Source: Microvirga sp.
GTDB lineage: Bacteria > Pseudomonadota > Alphaproteobacteria > Rhizobiales > Beijerinckiaceae
Length of the DNA stretch: 64,000 nt
Reading direction: 5' to 3'
Assembly: GCA_022241475.1 (NCBI GenBank)
Contig: JAKOMT010000003.1
Location: 51,367 to 115,366 of the forward strand
This document shows positions 36,000-44,006 of this stretch, one piece after another. A program made the translations under genes and the position numbers. The notes below the pieces were generated by a model. That model was not told where the DNA came from. It saw nothing but the letters and a program-made list of their open reading frames with translations, and made no database searches. Within the stretch, counting starts at the first letter, position 1. Each line of letters starts with the position of its first letter.

Positions 36000-36779
36000 T
36001 CATTCCGCTGCTTTGCGCGGTTCTTTTTCTGCGATGACCTGCTCCATGATGGGCAGGCTCGAAGTGATGGTGTGCACGCCGAGCACGCTGATGAGCTCGA
36101 ACACCTCCATGATCTCCTTCGCCGTCGCCCCGTGCTTCAGGGCGTTGCGGACGTGCAGCCGGAGCGCCGGTTCGTGGAGATGGGTCGTGGCGGCGGCGAT
36201 CGCGACGTAGACGAGTTCGCGAACCTTCGGCGTGAGGCTCCCCGATTTCCAGGGCGCGTGGACGAAGTTCAGCGCGGCCAGGAAATAGTCGGGCGACAGC
36301 CTCAGGATCGCGTCCCAGCGCTCGTCCCAGTAGCCCCGGGCGTCGACGAAGCGCGACTTGAGCGTCTCCTCGTCCGGGGTGAGCGCCCGCGCGGCCGGGT
36401 TGTCGAGGCCCGCGGCCGCCATCTCGTCGATCAGGATGCCGGCGCCGAGGGTGCTCGAATGCACGCCCTGCATCGAGACCAGCTCGAGGACCTCGAGGAT
36501 CTCGCCGGCGGTCGCGCCGTAGCGGACCGCGTTCTCCATGTGGATTTTCGTGCCCGGATCGTAGAGATGCGTCGTCGACGCATCGATCGCGATGTAGACG
36601 AACTCCCGCACCTTGGGGTCGAGGCCCTCGCGCAGCCACGGGACCGACGAGAAGTGCAGGTAGGCTTCGAAGAAGTCGGGATCGCGCTCCAGAAGGTTCG
36701 ACCAGAGGTCGCTCCAGTAGCCGCGCTGACGCGTAAACGTCTCCTTCAGCTCGCGCTTGCGCGCGCCGTCGTCGCTCAT
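36000..36779 (-). CDS. Tandem carboxymuconolactone decarboxylase-like (CMD/AhpD fold) protein
   Basis: A 259-residue protein with two copies of the CMD domain, about residues 45-115 and 155-245. Each carries H(M/V)xNAxxxGATAxEIxEV(L/F)EL followed by GVH. The redox CxxC of AhpD-type peroxidases is absent in both copies, so peroxidase activity is unlikely. The ATG at 36779 has GGAGG at 7 bases; the longer frame to 36869 has no supporting signal. It is the first gene of the importer operon. A decarboxylase or lactonase role in the pathway is possible but not established. Confidence 0.82.
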   Translation of the reverse strand: MSDDGARKRELKETFTRQRGYWSDLWSNLLERDPDFFEAYLHFSSVPWLREGLDPKVREFVYIAIDASTTHLYDPGTKIHMENAVRYGATAGEILEVLELVSMQGVHSSTLGAGILIDEMAAAGLDNPAARALTPDEETLKSRFVDARGYWDERWDAILRLSPDYFLAALNFVHAPWKSGSLTPKVRELVYVAIAAATTHLHEPALRLHVRNALKHGATAKEIMEVFELISVLGVHTITSSLPIMEQVIAEKEPRKAAE

Positions 36780-36897
36780 TGCTTTCCTCCCCTCGCGGCG
36801 CATCGTTGGCGCCGTCTTCGGCCTGTTTTCTTTCGGCCGTATTTCGACAGAGGCTAGTGACGTCGCCATGCGCGAAGAAGCGCCGCCGGGCGAACAC

Positions 36898-36922
36898 CAT
36901 CTTTGCGTATCGCGTAAAGATG
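36898..36922. promoter_or_regulatory. LysR-type T-N11-A dyad upstream of the catabolic operon
   Basis: Perfect 7-bp arms CATCTTT and AAAGATG are separated by exactly 11 bases, giving the LysR-box pattern T-N11-A. It lies 119 bases upstream of the CMD-like gene, in the 293-bp gap shared with the divergent Sel1-like gene. The operon's last gene encodes a LysR regulator. A TATAAA at 36985-36990 may belong to the divergent promoter. Confidence 0.55.
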
Positions 36923-37072
36923 AGGCGCTCGCGGTCGGGTTTCACAAATCTCGACGTCCGGCGTTCGAGCACACGTACAGGTTTTATAAACTGAGAAAAT
37001 GAGGGGTTTGGACAGACTTGACCGTTATGAATTGCGATCAGGATGCATGCTTGCGTTGAAGGAGACGTCCCC

Positions 37073-37378
37073 ATGAGCGCCGCCGGGCCGGATCTGAGGG
37101 CTTTCGACGCCGAAATCGAGGGCGTGGTCTTTCGAGACGCCGACGATTTCTACCGGATCGGGAGGCTCTACGCCCGCGGACAGGGTCTGCCTGTGGATCT
37201 GGCGACCGGTTACGTCTGGCTGCGTTACGCCGCCGCGCGTGGGTCGCGTCCGGCGGCCCGCCTCGTACAGGAGATCTCCGCCGAGATGGAAAGGCCGGAC
37301 CTCGATCGCGCGAAGATCGCCCTGCGCCGCCTGACGGAGCGCGACACGCCTGATCAGGGGGCGGCGCGCGCGGCCTGA
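37073..37378 (+). CDS. Small Sel1-repeat-like protein
   Basis: A 101-residue protein with no signal peptide or membrane segment. Residues ~28-62 (FYRIGRLYARGQGL, then VDLATGYVWLRYAAARGSRPA) match a single Sel1-like tetratricopeptide repeat. GGAG at 8 bases supports the ATG at 37073. Sel1 repeats mediate protein contacts and usually occur in arrays, so a lone repeat is unusual. Its 3' end overlaps the convergent dehydrogenase gene by 25 bases. Function unknown. Confidence 0.68.
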   Translation: MSAAGPDLRAFDAEIEGVVFRDADDFYRIGRLYARGQGLPVDLATGYVWLRYAAARGSRPAARLVQEISAEMERPDLDRAKIALRRLTERDTPDQGAARAA

Positions 37379-38589
37379 TTTCCCATGAGCTCGACGAGCG
37401 CCTCCGCCGCCCCGAGACACAAGGTCCAGCCCAGCGTTCCGTGGCCGAGATTGCGCCACAGGCCGGGGATCGCCGTCGGGCCGATGACGGGGAGCGAGGA
37501 CGGCGTGCAGGGGCGCGCCTCGGACCAGGGCTCGATCTCCTCCGCACCGTGATCGAGCCCGATCGGGAAGGCCGCGCGGGCGCCCGCGAGCAGCGCCTCG
37601 AACCGTTTCGCGTCGAATCGGAAGTCGCGCCGGCCGATATCGGCGATCCCGGCGACCCGAACGCTCTCGCCGATTCGCGCGAACACGAGCTTGCGCTTCA
37701 GATCGGTGATCGAGCGCCTCATCGCCTGCGCCTGCGCCGGAAACGTCGCCGAATAGCCCTGAACCGGCCAGACCGTCGCGAAGGGCGGCGAGAAGAGGCC
37801 GCGCCGGGAGAACCCATACCCGGTCGCGACGACGACGGCGTCGCCCTTCGCCGGCGCCGCGCCGCGCAGCAGGACGCCGGCCGCCTGTCCCCGGTGGCGC
37901 AGGACGTCGATCGCCTCGCCGCCGAACCTCGTCTCGAGCAGGCCTCGACGGGACAATTCCCGCGCCACTCCCTCGCAGAACGCGCTCGGTCGCCCGACCG
38001 CGTCGTCGGGGCTGTAGACGACGCCCGCGATCGGATCGGAATAATGGGCGAGCGCGGGCTCGATCGCCGTCGCCTCCGCCTGGTCGAGCACCTCGACGCG
38101 CAGGCCCAGCGCCGTCTTGAGCGCGAGGTTGGCGCGCGCGCGATCGAGCGAGCGCTCGTCGGCGTGCAGGATCATCTTGCCCGACGTCGCATGATCGAAG
38201 ACGAGGCCGAGATCGGCGACGATTTCGGGGATCAGCGCCCGGGTGCGCTCCGCCATGCGCGTCAGCGCCCCGGTGTTGGCGCGGAAGGCGGAGGGCCGCG
38301 CATTCGCCAAGAGACGCAGCGCCCAGACGAGGAATTCCGGATCGGCCTGCATGCGCAGGCGAAAGGCGGGATCGCGCCCGGCGAGAATGGCCGCCAGATG
38401 CGCGACGAGCCCCGGCGAGGCCAGCGCGTCGGCGTAAGCGTAGCTGAGCTGCGCGCCGTTGCGCGCGCTCGCGCCCCGGCAGGGACCCTCGCGACGGTCG
38501 ACGAGCGTGACCGTGTGGCCGGCCCGGACGAGCGTCCACGCGGTGGCGCAGCCGACCACGCCCGCGCCGACGACGACGATGTGCGCCAT
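37354..38589 (-). CDS. FAD-dependent D-amino acid dehydrogenase (DadA-like)
   Basis: A 411-residue DAO-family flavoprotein. The N-terminal FAD motif is VVGAGVVGCATAWTL (GxGxxG), followed by GASARNGAQLSYAYADALASPG, where SARNGAQLS resembles the DadA FAD loop. A C-terminal PVIGPTAIPGLWRNLGHGTLGWTL segment closes the Rossmann fold. It should deaminate D-amino acids to keto acids, passing electrons to the membrane chain. It is the last gene of the TAXI-TRAP/D-aminoacylase operon, 40 bases after the deacylase. That context supports a D-amino acid substrate over glycine or sarcosine. Confidence 0.87.
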   Translation of the reverse strand: MAHIVVVGAGVVGCATAWTLVRAGHTVTLVDRREGPCRGASARNGAQLSYAYADALASPGLVAHLAAILAGRDPAFRLRMQADPEFLVWALRLLANARPSAFRANTGALTRMAERTRALIPEIVADLGLVFDHATSGKMILHADERSLDRARANLALKTALGLRVEVLDQAEATAIEPALAHYSDPIAGVVYSPDDAVGRPSAFCEGVARELSRRGLLETRFGGEAIDVLRHRGQAAGVLLRGAAPAKGDAVVVATGYGFSRRGLFSPPFATVWPVQGYSATFPAQAQAMRRSITDLKRKLVFARIGESVRVAGIADIGRRDFRFDAKRFEALLAGARAAFPIGLDHGAEEIEPWSEARPCTPSSLPVIGPTAIPGLWRNLGHGTLGWTLCLGAAEALVELMGNQAARAAP

Positions 38590-38629
38590 GACTGGAAACC
38601 TTTCTCAGGAACGGGAGGCGAAAGCGCCG

Positions 38630-40090
38630 TCAGCGCGATGGAAGGCCCTGCGCCAATCGCCGGCCCGCGCCGATCGCGGGCGCGCGCCCGTTGACCCAGA
38701 CCCGCGCGATCCCCGCCGCGGGGGCGTCCGGCGTCGACGGCGTCGCGCGGTCGGCGATGCGGGCGGGGTCGAACAGCACGAGGTCGGCGAAGGCGCCTTC
38801 CGCCACGACCCCCCGCCCGTCGAGGCGGAACATCCGCGCCGGCAGCCCGGTCATCTTGTGGATCGCGGCCTCGAGCGACATCAGGCCGAGTTCGCGCACG
38901 TAATGGCCGAGCACGCGCGGGAACGTCCCCCAGAGCCTCGGATGCGGCATCGGATCGAAGGGCAGCCCGTCCGAGCCGATCATCGCCAGCGGATGCGCGA
39001 GCACGCGCCGCACGTCCTCCTCGTCCATCAGGTGGTACAGCGCGCCGGCCGGCTGCAGCCGCCGCACCGCTTCGTCGGGGCCGCAGCCGAGCGTCTCCGA
39101 CACGGCCTCGAGGGTCATGCCGACGCATTCGGGCATCGTCGCGCTGCGCGTCACGACGATCTCGCCGCCACGTCGCGCCCGCTCCACCGTCAGCGACGTC
39201 GAGGAGTAGGCGTAGGGATAGACGTCGAGCCCCACGCTCTGGCAGGCGCAGGCGGCGTCGATCATCGCCAGCGTCTCGCGCGTGCGGCCGTGGTTGCGCC
39301 GGCCGAGCGCCTTGTGATGCGAGAAGATCACCGTAACGCCGGCGCGCCTGCCGATATCGAGCGCCTCCTCGACCGCCGCGACGAGCCCGTCGCCCTCGTC
39401 GCGCACATGCGTGACGTAAGCCGCGCCGCGCTGCGCCAGCCGCTCGCACAAGGCGACGAGTTCGTCCGTCTCCGCCGCGTTCGCCATCGCGTAGGCGAGG
39501 CCGGAGCTGAGCCCCGCCGCGCCGTCCCTGAGCGCCTCGTCGAGGAGGCGGCGCATGGCCGTGGTCTCGCCCGCCGTCGCAGGGCGCGAAACGTCCGACA
39601 TCGCGGCGAGGCGCAATGTCGAATGCCCGACGAGCGGCAGGGAATTGACCGCCGGGGCGGCGTGCGACACTGCGGCGAGATAGCCGGAGAAACGCGCGAA
39701 CGTCGTCCCGCCGCGCGGGATCAGGATTTCGTACTCTTCCGGCGGCTGCGCCCCGTCCGGAAACGGCGCGGGACTGTAGCCGCACAGGCCGGTGATCACC
39801 GTGGTGACGCCCTGCGAGACCTTCGCTCGCATGAGCGGCGTGCGGATCAGCGCCATGTCGTCGTGCGTGTGGACGTCGATGAAGCCGGGCGCGAGCACCA
39901 GCCCGTCCGCCTGGACGGTCTCGCGCGCCGGCTCCCGCGCGCCGGGCGGGCGAAGCGCCGAGATCCTGTCGCCCCTGACGTAGACCTCCGCGCGCCGCGG
40001 CGGATTCCCGGCGCCGTCGACGACGCTGGCGCCGATGATCGCGACGTCGTGGACGTTCATGTCGTCGACGCTCATGCCATTCACGCTCAT
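38630..40090 (-). CDS. N-acyl-D-amino-acid deacylase (D-aminoacylase)
   Basis: A 486-residue amidohydrolase. Metal and catalytic residues are in place: HTH in GFIDVHTHDD, the cysteine of GLCGYSPAPF, histidines in YVTHVRDEG and IFSHHKALG, and the aspartate in MIGSDGLPFD. The PHPRLWGTFPRVLGHYVRE block is also typical. It releases a carboxylate and a free D-amino acid, which the downstream DadA-like enzyme would oxidise. The start at 40090 overlaps the TRAP gene by ATGA. The first residues MSVNG MSVDD MNVHD form a 15-bp repeat in which every unit contains an ATG, so translation could start at any of three. Confidence 0.92.
   Translation of the reverse strand: MSVNGMSVDDMNVHDVAIIGASVVDGAGNPPRRAEVYVRGDRISALRPPGAREPARETVQADGLVLAPGFIDVHTHDDMALIRTPLMRAKVSQGVTTVITGLCGYSPAPFPDGAQPPEEYEILIPRGGTTFARFSGYLAAVSHAAPAVNSLPLVGHSTLRLAAMSDVSRPATAGETTAMRRLLDEALRDGAAGLSSGLAYAMANAAETDELVALCERLAQRGAAYVTHVRDEGDGLVAAVEEALDIGRRAGVTVIFSHHKALGRRNHGRTRETLAMIDAACACQSVGLDVYPYAYSSTSLTVERARRGGEIVVTRSATMPECVGMTLEAVSETLGCGPDEAVRRLQPAGALYHLMDEEDVRRVLAHPLAMIGSDGLPFDPMPHPRLWGTFPRVLGHYVRELGLMSLEAAIHKMTGLPARMFRLDGRGVVAEGAFADLVLFDPARIADRATPSTPDAPAAGIARVWVNGRAPAIGAGRRLAQGLPSR
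40046..40090 (-). repeat. Imperfect 15-bp tandem repeat duplicating the start codon of the D-aminoacylase gene
   Basis: Three units (40090-40076, 40075-40061, 40060-40046 on the minus strand) begin ATGAGCGT, ATGAGCGT and ATGAACGT. Each is in frame and supplies a possible start codon. Confidence 0.7.
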
Positions 40091-41976
40091 GCCACGCTCT
40101 CCGCAGGCTTGCGAAGTCGCGCGCGGGCTTCGGCGAGGACGATGAGGAGCGCGGCGACGCCGATCGCCGGCTCGGCGATCTCGCGCTCGATCAGGAAGGT
40201 CGCCACCGAGGCGACGAACATCGGCGCGGCGAGCCAGACCGGCATGGGGCCGCCGATGCATCGTCTCGCCAGCGCCATGGCTATTCCGGTAAGGCCGACG
40301 ATCGCTCCCCCGAACGCGACGAAGGCGGGCGCCGTTCCGTTCTCGAAGAGGATGTCGCCGGAGAGGAAGAGCAGCGGGATCGCGTAGAGCCCTTTCGACA
40401 GGCGCCAGGATACGAGGCTCGCGGGAAAAGGCGGCGTGCGCGCGATGCCGGCGGCGGCGAAGGCGGATAGCGCCACCGGCGGGGTCACGGTGCTGTCCTG
40501 CGAATACCAGTAGATCATCAGGTGGATCGCAAACAGGGACAGACCGAACTGCTCGAAGCCCGCGCCCACCACCACGGCGACGATGACGTAGCTCGCGGTG
40601 ATCGGGAGCCCCATCCCCAGGATCAGCGAGATGACGAGCACGGCGAGAACCATCAGGTACATGTTGCCCTGCGCCGCGTCGAAGATCAGCGCCGAGAAGG
40701 TGATGCCCTTGCCCGTCATGGTCAGGATTCCGACGACCACGTTGGCGGCCGCGAGCATGATCGCCGTGACCGCCGCGGCCTGCGCCGTATCGATCGCGAT
40801 CCGCACGAGTTGGCGGGGTCCGATGCGGCTCGCCGGCGTGAGCCAGCTCGCCGCGATCGCCGCGATGATGGCGCCACAGCAGGCGAAGACGGGCGTGTAG
40901 CCGACGACGAGCAGGCCGATGAGGCCGCCCATGGCGAAGGCGAAGGGCAGCCCGTCGCGCCAGACGATCTGCGGGCGCTCGAGGGCCGGCTTCCAGTCCT
41001 GCTTGAACGCGTCGAGCGCGACGCCGATGAAGACGGAGTAGAAATAGAGTATCGCCGGCAGGATCGAGAGCAGCGCGACGGTGGCGTAAGGCGTCTGCGT
41101 CCAGGCGGCGAGAATGAAGGCGCCGGCGCCCATGACGGGAGGAGCGATCTGGCCGATGTTGGAGGCCGACGCCTCGACGCCTGCGGCGAACGGCCGGCTG
41201 TAGCCGGCGCGGATCATCATCGGGATGGTCACGGACCCGGTGGCCATGACGTTGCCCAGCGACGTGCCGCTGACGGAGCCCATCGCTGCGCTGCCGATCA
41301 CCGCCGCCTGCGCCGGTCCGCCCGGAAGCCGCCCGCCGAGCCGTAGCGAGGCCTGGACGAGGAAATTCCCGCTTCCGGCCGCGAGAAGCGTCACGCCCAG
41401 CAGCACGAAGAGGTAGACGTAGGTCGCCGAGATCGTGGCGAGGAAGCCGAAATAGCCCTCGCCGCCCCAGATCATCCGGTAGGTGAAGGTGTAGAGGTCG
41501 ATCCCCCGAAAGCCCCAGGCGCCGGGCAGATGCGGACCCAGCCACAGCGCATAGGCGGTCGAGATCGCGCCGAGCAGCGTGAGAACCCACCCGCCCGCGA
41601 TTCCGGCGGCGGCGAGCACGATGGCGAGAACGCCGCCCGCGACCCACATGTCGAGCGGGATCATGCGGTCGTTCCGGGCGTAGAGCGCCTGCTCCATCAC
41701 GACGACATAGACCGGAATGGCGGCGCAGATGATCGCGAGCGCGAGCCAGAGACGGGCGCGCGGGCCGCCTTCGAGGCCGCGCAGCGCGAAAAAGAGCGCG
41801 AGCGCGCCGCCGACATGCACACCGTTGCGCCAGCTGTCGGAAATCGAGCCGAAGGTCGCGAACCAGATGTGGAAGACGGCGTAGCAGCAGGCGGCCGCGG
41901 CGATGACGATGTAAAGCGGCGAGGTCGCGACGGGGCCCGCAGGCCCCGCCGTCCAGGTTTGGGTTTCGGCGCTCAC
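40087..41976 (-). CDS. TRAP transporter fused permease (DctQM-type, TAXI system)
   Basis: A 629-residue membrane protein with many hydrophobic segments, the size expected for a fused small and large TRAP permease (4TM + 12TM). SVSGTSLGNVMATGSVTIPMM, of which GTSLGNVMATGSVTIP is diagnostic, and PPVMGAGAFILA match TAXI-type fused permeases. LGMGLPITASYVIVAVV is also characteristic. It starts with GTG and overlaps the binding-protein stop (GTGA). It uses an ion gradient to import the ligand held by the TAXI protein. Confidence 0.92.
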   Translation of the reverse strand: MSAETQTWTAGPAGPVATSPLYIVIAAAACCYAVFHIWFATFGSISDSWRNGVHVGGALALFFALRGLEGGPRARLWLALAIICAAIPVYVVVMEQALYARNDRMIPLDMWVAGGVLAIVLAAAGIAGGWVLTLLGAISTAYALWLGPHLPGAWGFRGIDLYTFTYRMIWGGEGYFGFLATISATYVYLFVLLGVTLLAAGSGNFLVQASLRLGGRLPGGPAQAAVIGSAAMGSVSGTSLGNVMATGSVTIPMMIRAGYSRPFAAGVEASASNIGQIAPPVMGAGAFILAAWTQTPYATVALLSILPAILYFYSVFIGVALDAFKQDWKPALERPQIVWRDGLPFAFAMGGLIGLLVVGYTPVFACCGAIIAAIAASWLTPASRIGPRQLVRIAIDTAQAAAVTAIMLAAANVVVGILTMTGKGITFSALIFDAAQGNMYLMVLAVLVISLILGMGLPITASYVIVAVVVGAGFEQFGLSLFAIHLMIYWYSQDSTVTPPVALSAFAAAGIARTPPFPASLVSWRLSKGLYAIPLLFLSGDILFENGTAPAFVAFGGAIVGLTGIAMALARRCIGGPMPVWLAAPMFVASVATFLIEREIAEPAIGVAALLIVLAEARARLRKPAESVA

Positions 41977-42971
41977 CGGAGGTTCTCGGGAACGGTCACG
42001 CCGACTTCCTCGAAGTAGCGGACGGCGCCGGGATGCAGCGGCACCGGAAGCCCGGCGAACGCGTTCTCGAGGGTGATGCCCGTTGCGGAGGGATGCACCG
42101 CGTGGATCGCGTCGAGGTTCTCGAAGACCGCTTTCGTGAAGCGATAGGCGACGTCCTCGTCGAGTCCCTCGTCCACGACCATGAGGTTGGCGTATTCGGC
42201 CGTCGGGACGTCCTCGGTCTGGCCGGGATAGCTGCCGGCCGGGATGGTCACGCCGTAATAGAGGCCCGGATGCGCCGCCTCGATGCGCGCCAGATGCTCC
42301 TCTTCGAAGCGCAGGATGCGCACGTTGTCCGCGCCGAGCGCCGCGTAGATTTCCGTGATGGCCGGGACGGGTATGCCCGCGCCGAGATTGGCGGCCGAGA
42401 TGCGCCGGTCCTGCAGCGCCGCGCCCGCTTCGGAATAGCTGGCGATGAAGACCATCGAGATCGCCTCCGGGTCATGGCCGAGCGCCTGCAGCATCAATTC
42501 CGCCGCCGTTCGCGCGCCGCTCTGCCGACCGCCGATGCTGTAGGCCGCCGGAAGGGTGGCGAGGTCGTCGATCGTTCCGGTCGCGGCGGCGTCGGCCAGC
42601 GCGACGTGGTGCTCGGTGTTGCCGTAGAGGGAGAACAGCGAGCGCAGCCCGGTGCGCGCGTCGCCCTCGAACACGGATTCGCCGCGCGCCGCGAGCGTCG
42701 CGACGACGCCGTTCGTGATGCCGAGCTCGATCGAGTCGCGCGCGATGAGCTGGACGTTCTCCGTGCTGCCGCCCGAGCTGACCGCATCGACGCGCAGGCT
42801 CGGATCCGCCTGCGAGACGATCCGCGCCATTCCGACGCCGAGCGGATAATAGGCGCCGCCCGTGCTTCCCGTGCCGATGACGATCGAGTCCTGGGCGCGG
42901 GCTTCCTGCGTGAGCGCCGGCGAAGCGATGGCCAGCGCGAGGGCGCCGACCGCAAATCTTGCGAATTTCAT
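41973..42971 (-). CDS. TAXI-family TRAP transporter solute-binding protein
   Basis: A 332-residue protein with a Sec signal peptide (MKFARFAVGALALAIASPA, cleavage near ARAQ). VIGTGSTGGAYYPLGVGMARI is the TAXI hallmark, with GTGSTGGAYYPLG fully conserved. SGGSTENVQLI also matches. The ATG at 42971 has GGAGG 8 bases upstream. It captures the ligand in the periplasm. Few TAXI ligands are known; the downstream D-aminoacylase and D-amino acid dehydrogenase suggest N-acyl-D-amino acids or D-amino acids here. Confidence 0.92.
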   Translation of the reverse strand: MKFARFAVGALALAIASPALTQEARAQDSIVIGTGSTGGAYYPLGVGMARIVSQADPSLRVDAVSSGGSTENVQLIARDSIELGITNGVVATLAARGESVFEGDARTGLRSLFSLYGNTEHHVALADAAATGTIDDLATLPAAYSIGGRQSGARTAAELMLQALGHDPEAISMVFIASYSEAGAALQDRRISAANLGAGIPVPAITEIYAALGADNVRILRFEEEHLARIEAAHPGLYYGVTIPAGSYPGQTEDVPTAEYANLMVVDEGLDEDVAYRFTKAVFENLDAIHAVHPSATGITLENAFAGLPVPLHPGAVRYFEEVGVTVPENLR

Positions 42972-42990
42972 CTGAATACCTCCCATCGAC

Positions 42991-43014
42991 GAGCCGGGCC
43001 TATTCGCCCGGTTC
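42991..43014. promoter_or_regulatory. Inverted repeat in the TAXI leader
   Basis: GAGCCGGGC and GCCCGGTTC (8 of 9 paired) flank CTATTC, 20 bases before the TAXI ATG and just upstream of its ribosome-binding site. It could be an RNA hairpin affecting translation or an operator in the 120-bp divergent gap with the LysR gene. Confidence 0.35.
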
Positions 43015-43091
43015 ACATCGCGCTCAGGGTTGCCTGCCCGGGGACATCATGACAAATTCCGAATACAGGGCTCTGGATAACGTGATCTAAT

Positions 43092-44006
43092 ATGCAGCTT
43101 CGTCAGATCGAGGTCTTCCATGCGGTGATGATCACCGGCTCGACCGTCGCCGCGGCGGAGATGCTGCACGTGACTCAGCCGGCGATCAGCACCACGCTCA
43201 AGCGGATGCAAGACGAACTCGGGCTCGCGCTGTTCACCAACGCGGCCGGCAGGCTCGCGCCGACGCCCGAGGCGCGCGCGCTCTTCGCGCAGGCCCACGC
43301 CATCCAGGAGGACGTCGACACGCTGCGGCGGCTGGCGCGTCTGCTGGCGACGGGCAAGGTCGGGACGTTGCGTCTCGGCGTCGTGCCCGCCGTCAGCGAA
43401 GGCATCCTCGCGAGCGCCGTGAGCGAGATCCGCGGCGCCGCGCCAGACCTCGCGCTATCGGTCGACGTGCTCAACTCGCACGACCTCGTGAATCGTCTGA
43501 TCGGCGGCCGGCTCGATCTCGCTTGCGTCTTCGGCGCGGAGCACGGCGCCCCCCTCGAGACGCTGTTCGCCTGCCCCGTGCCGCTCGTCTGCGTCGCGCC
43601 GCGCGGGGCGCTCGACGACGTCCGAAAGGTCACGCCCGACGAGCTCGCGGCGCTGCCGCAGGCCGCCATGCGCGCCACGGACCCGATCGGCCGTCTGCTC
43701 GCGGGCTGGAGCGCGCGAAAGCCCGCTCAGCCCGTCGTCGAATTGCGCAGCAGCCGCGGCGTTCTCGCGCTTGCTCGCGCCGGCGTCGCAGCCGGCGTCG
43801 TCGACACGCTGACGCTCAACGAAGCCGGCCCCGGCGATTTCGCCGTCGCGCCGCTCTCGCCCTCTCTCGCCATCGAATTCAGGATCGTGCGCGTTTCGAG
43901 CGGACCGCGCTCGGCCAGTCTGGAGCGGGCCTGCGAGGCGCTCTCGGGCGCGGTCCGAACGTCGCTCGACGGCGAGGCGCCGGCGAGGGCGCCGGGGCGC
44001 CGCTAG
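43092..44006 (+). CDS. LysR-type regulator divergent from the TAXI-TRAP operon
   Basis: A 304-residue LysR protein. The HTH runs MQLRQIEVFHAVMITGSTVAAAEMLHVTQPAISTTL, with the recognition part AAEMLHVTQPAISTTLKRM at about residues 18-36. A substrate-binding-like effector domain follows (GTLRLGVVPAVSEGILASAV). It is divergent from the TAXI gene, with 120 bases between the starts, and so probably controls the D-amino acid operon and itself. Its stop overlaps the convergent antiporter gene by 4 bases (CTAG). Confidence 0.9.
   Translation: MQLRQIEVFHAVMITGSTVAAAEMLHVTQPAISTTLKRMQDELGLALFTNAAGRLAPTPEARALFAQAHAIQEDVDTLRRLARLLATGKVGTLRLGVVPAVSEGILASAVSEIRGAAPDLALSVDVLNSHDLVNRLIGGRLDLACVFGAEHGAPLETLFACPVPLVCVAPRGALDDVRKVTPDELAALPQAAMRATDPIGRLLAGWSARKPAQPVVELRSSRGVLALARAGVAAGVVDTLTLNEAGPGDFAVAPLSPSLAIEFRIVRVSSGPRSASLERACEALSGAVRTSLDGEAPARAPGRR

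Noticed and set aside
38630..41647. Apparent 1005-codon minus-strand gene spanning the TRAP permease and D-aminoacylase
   Set aside because: The upstream part is an off-frame reading of the TRAP permease; the real deacylase starts at 40090 at an ATGA overlap.
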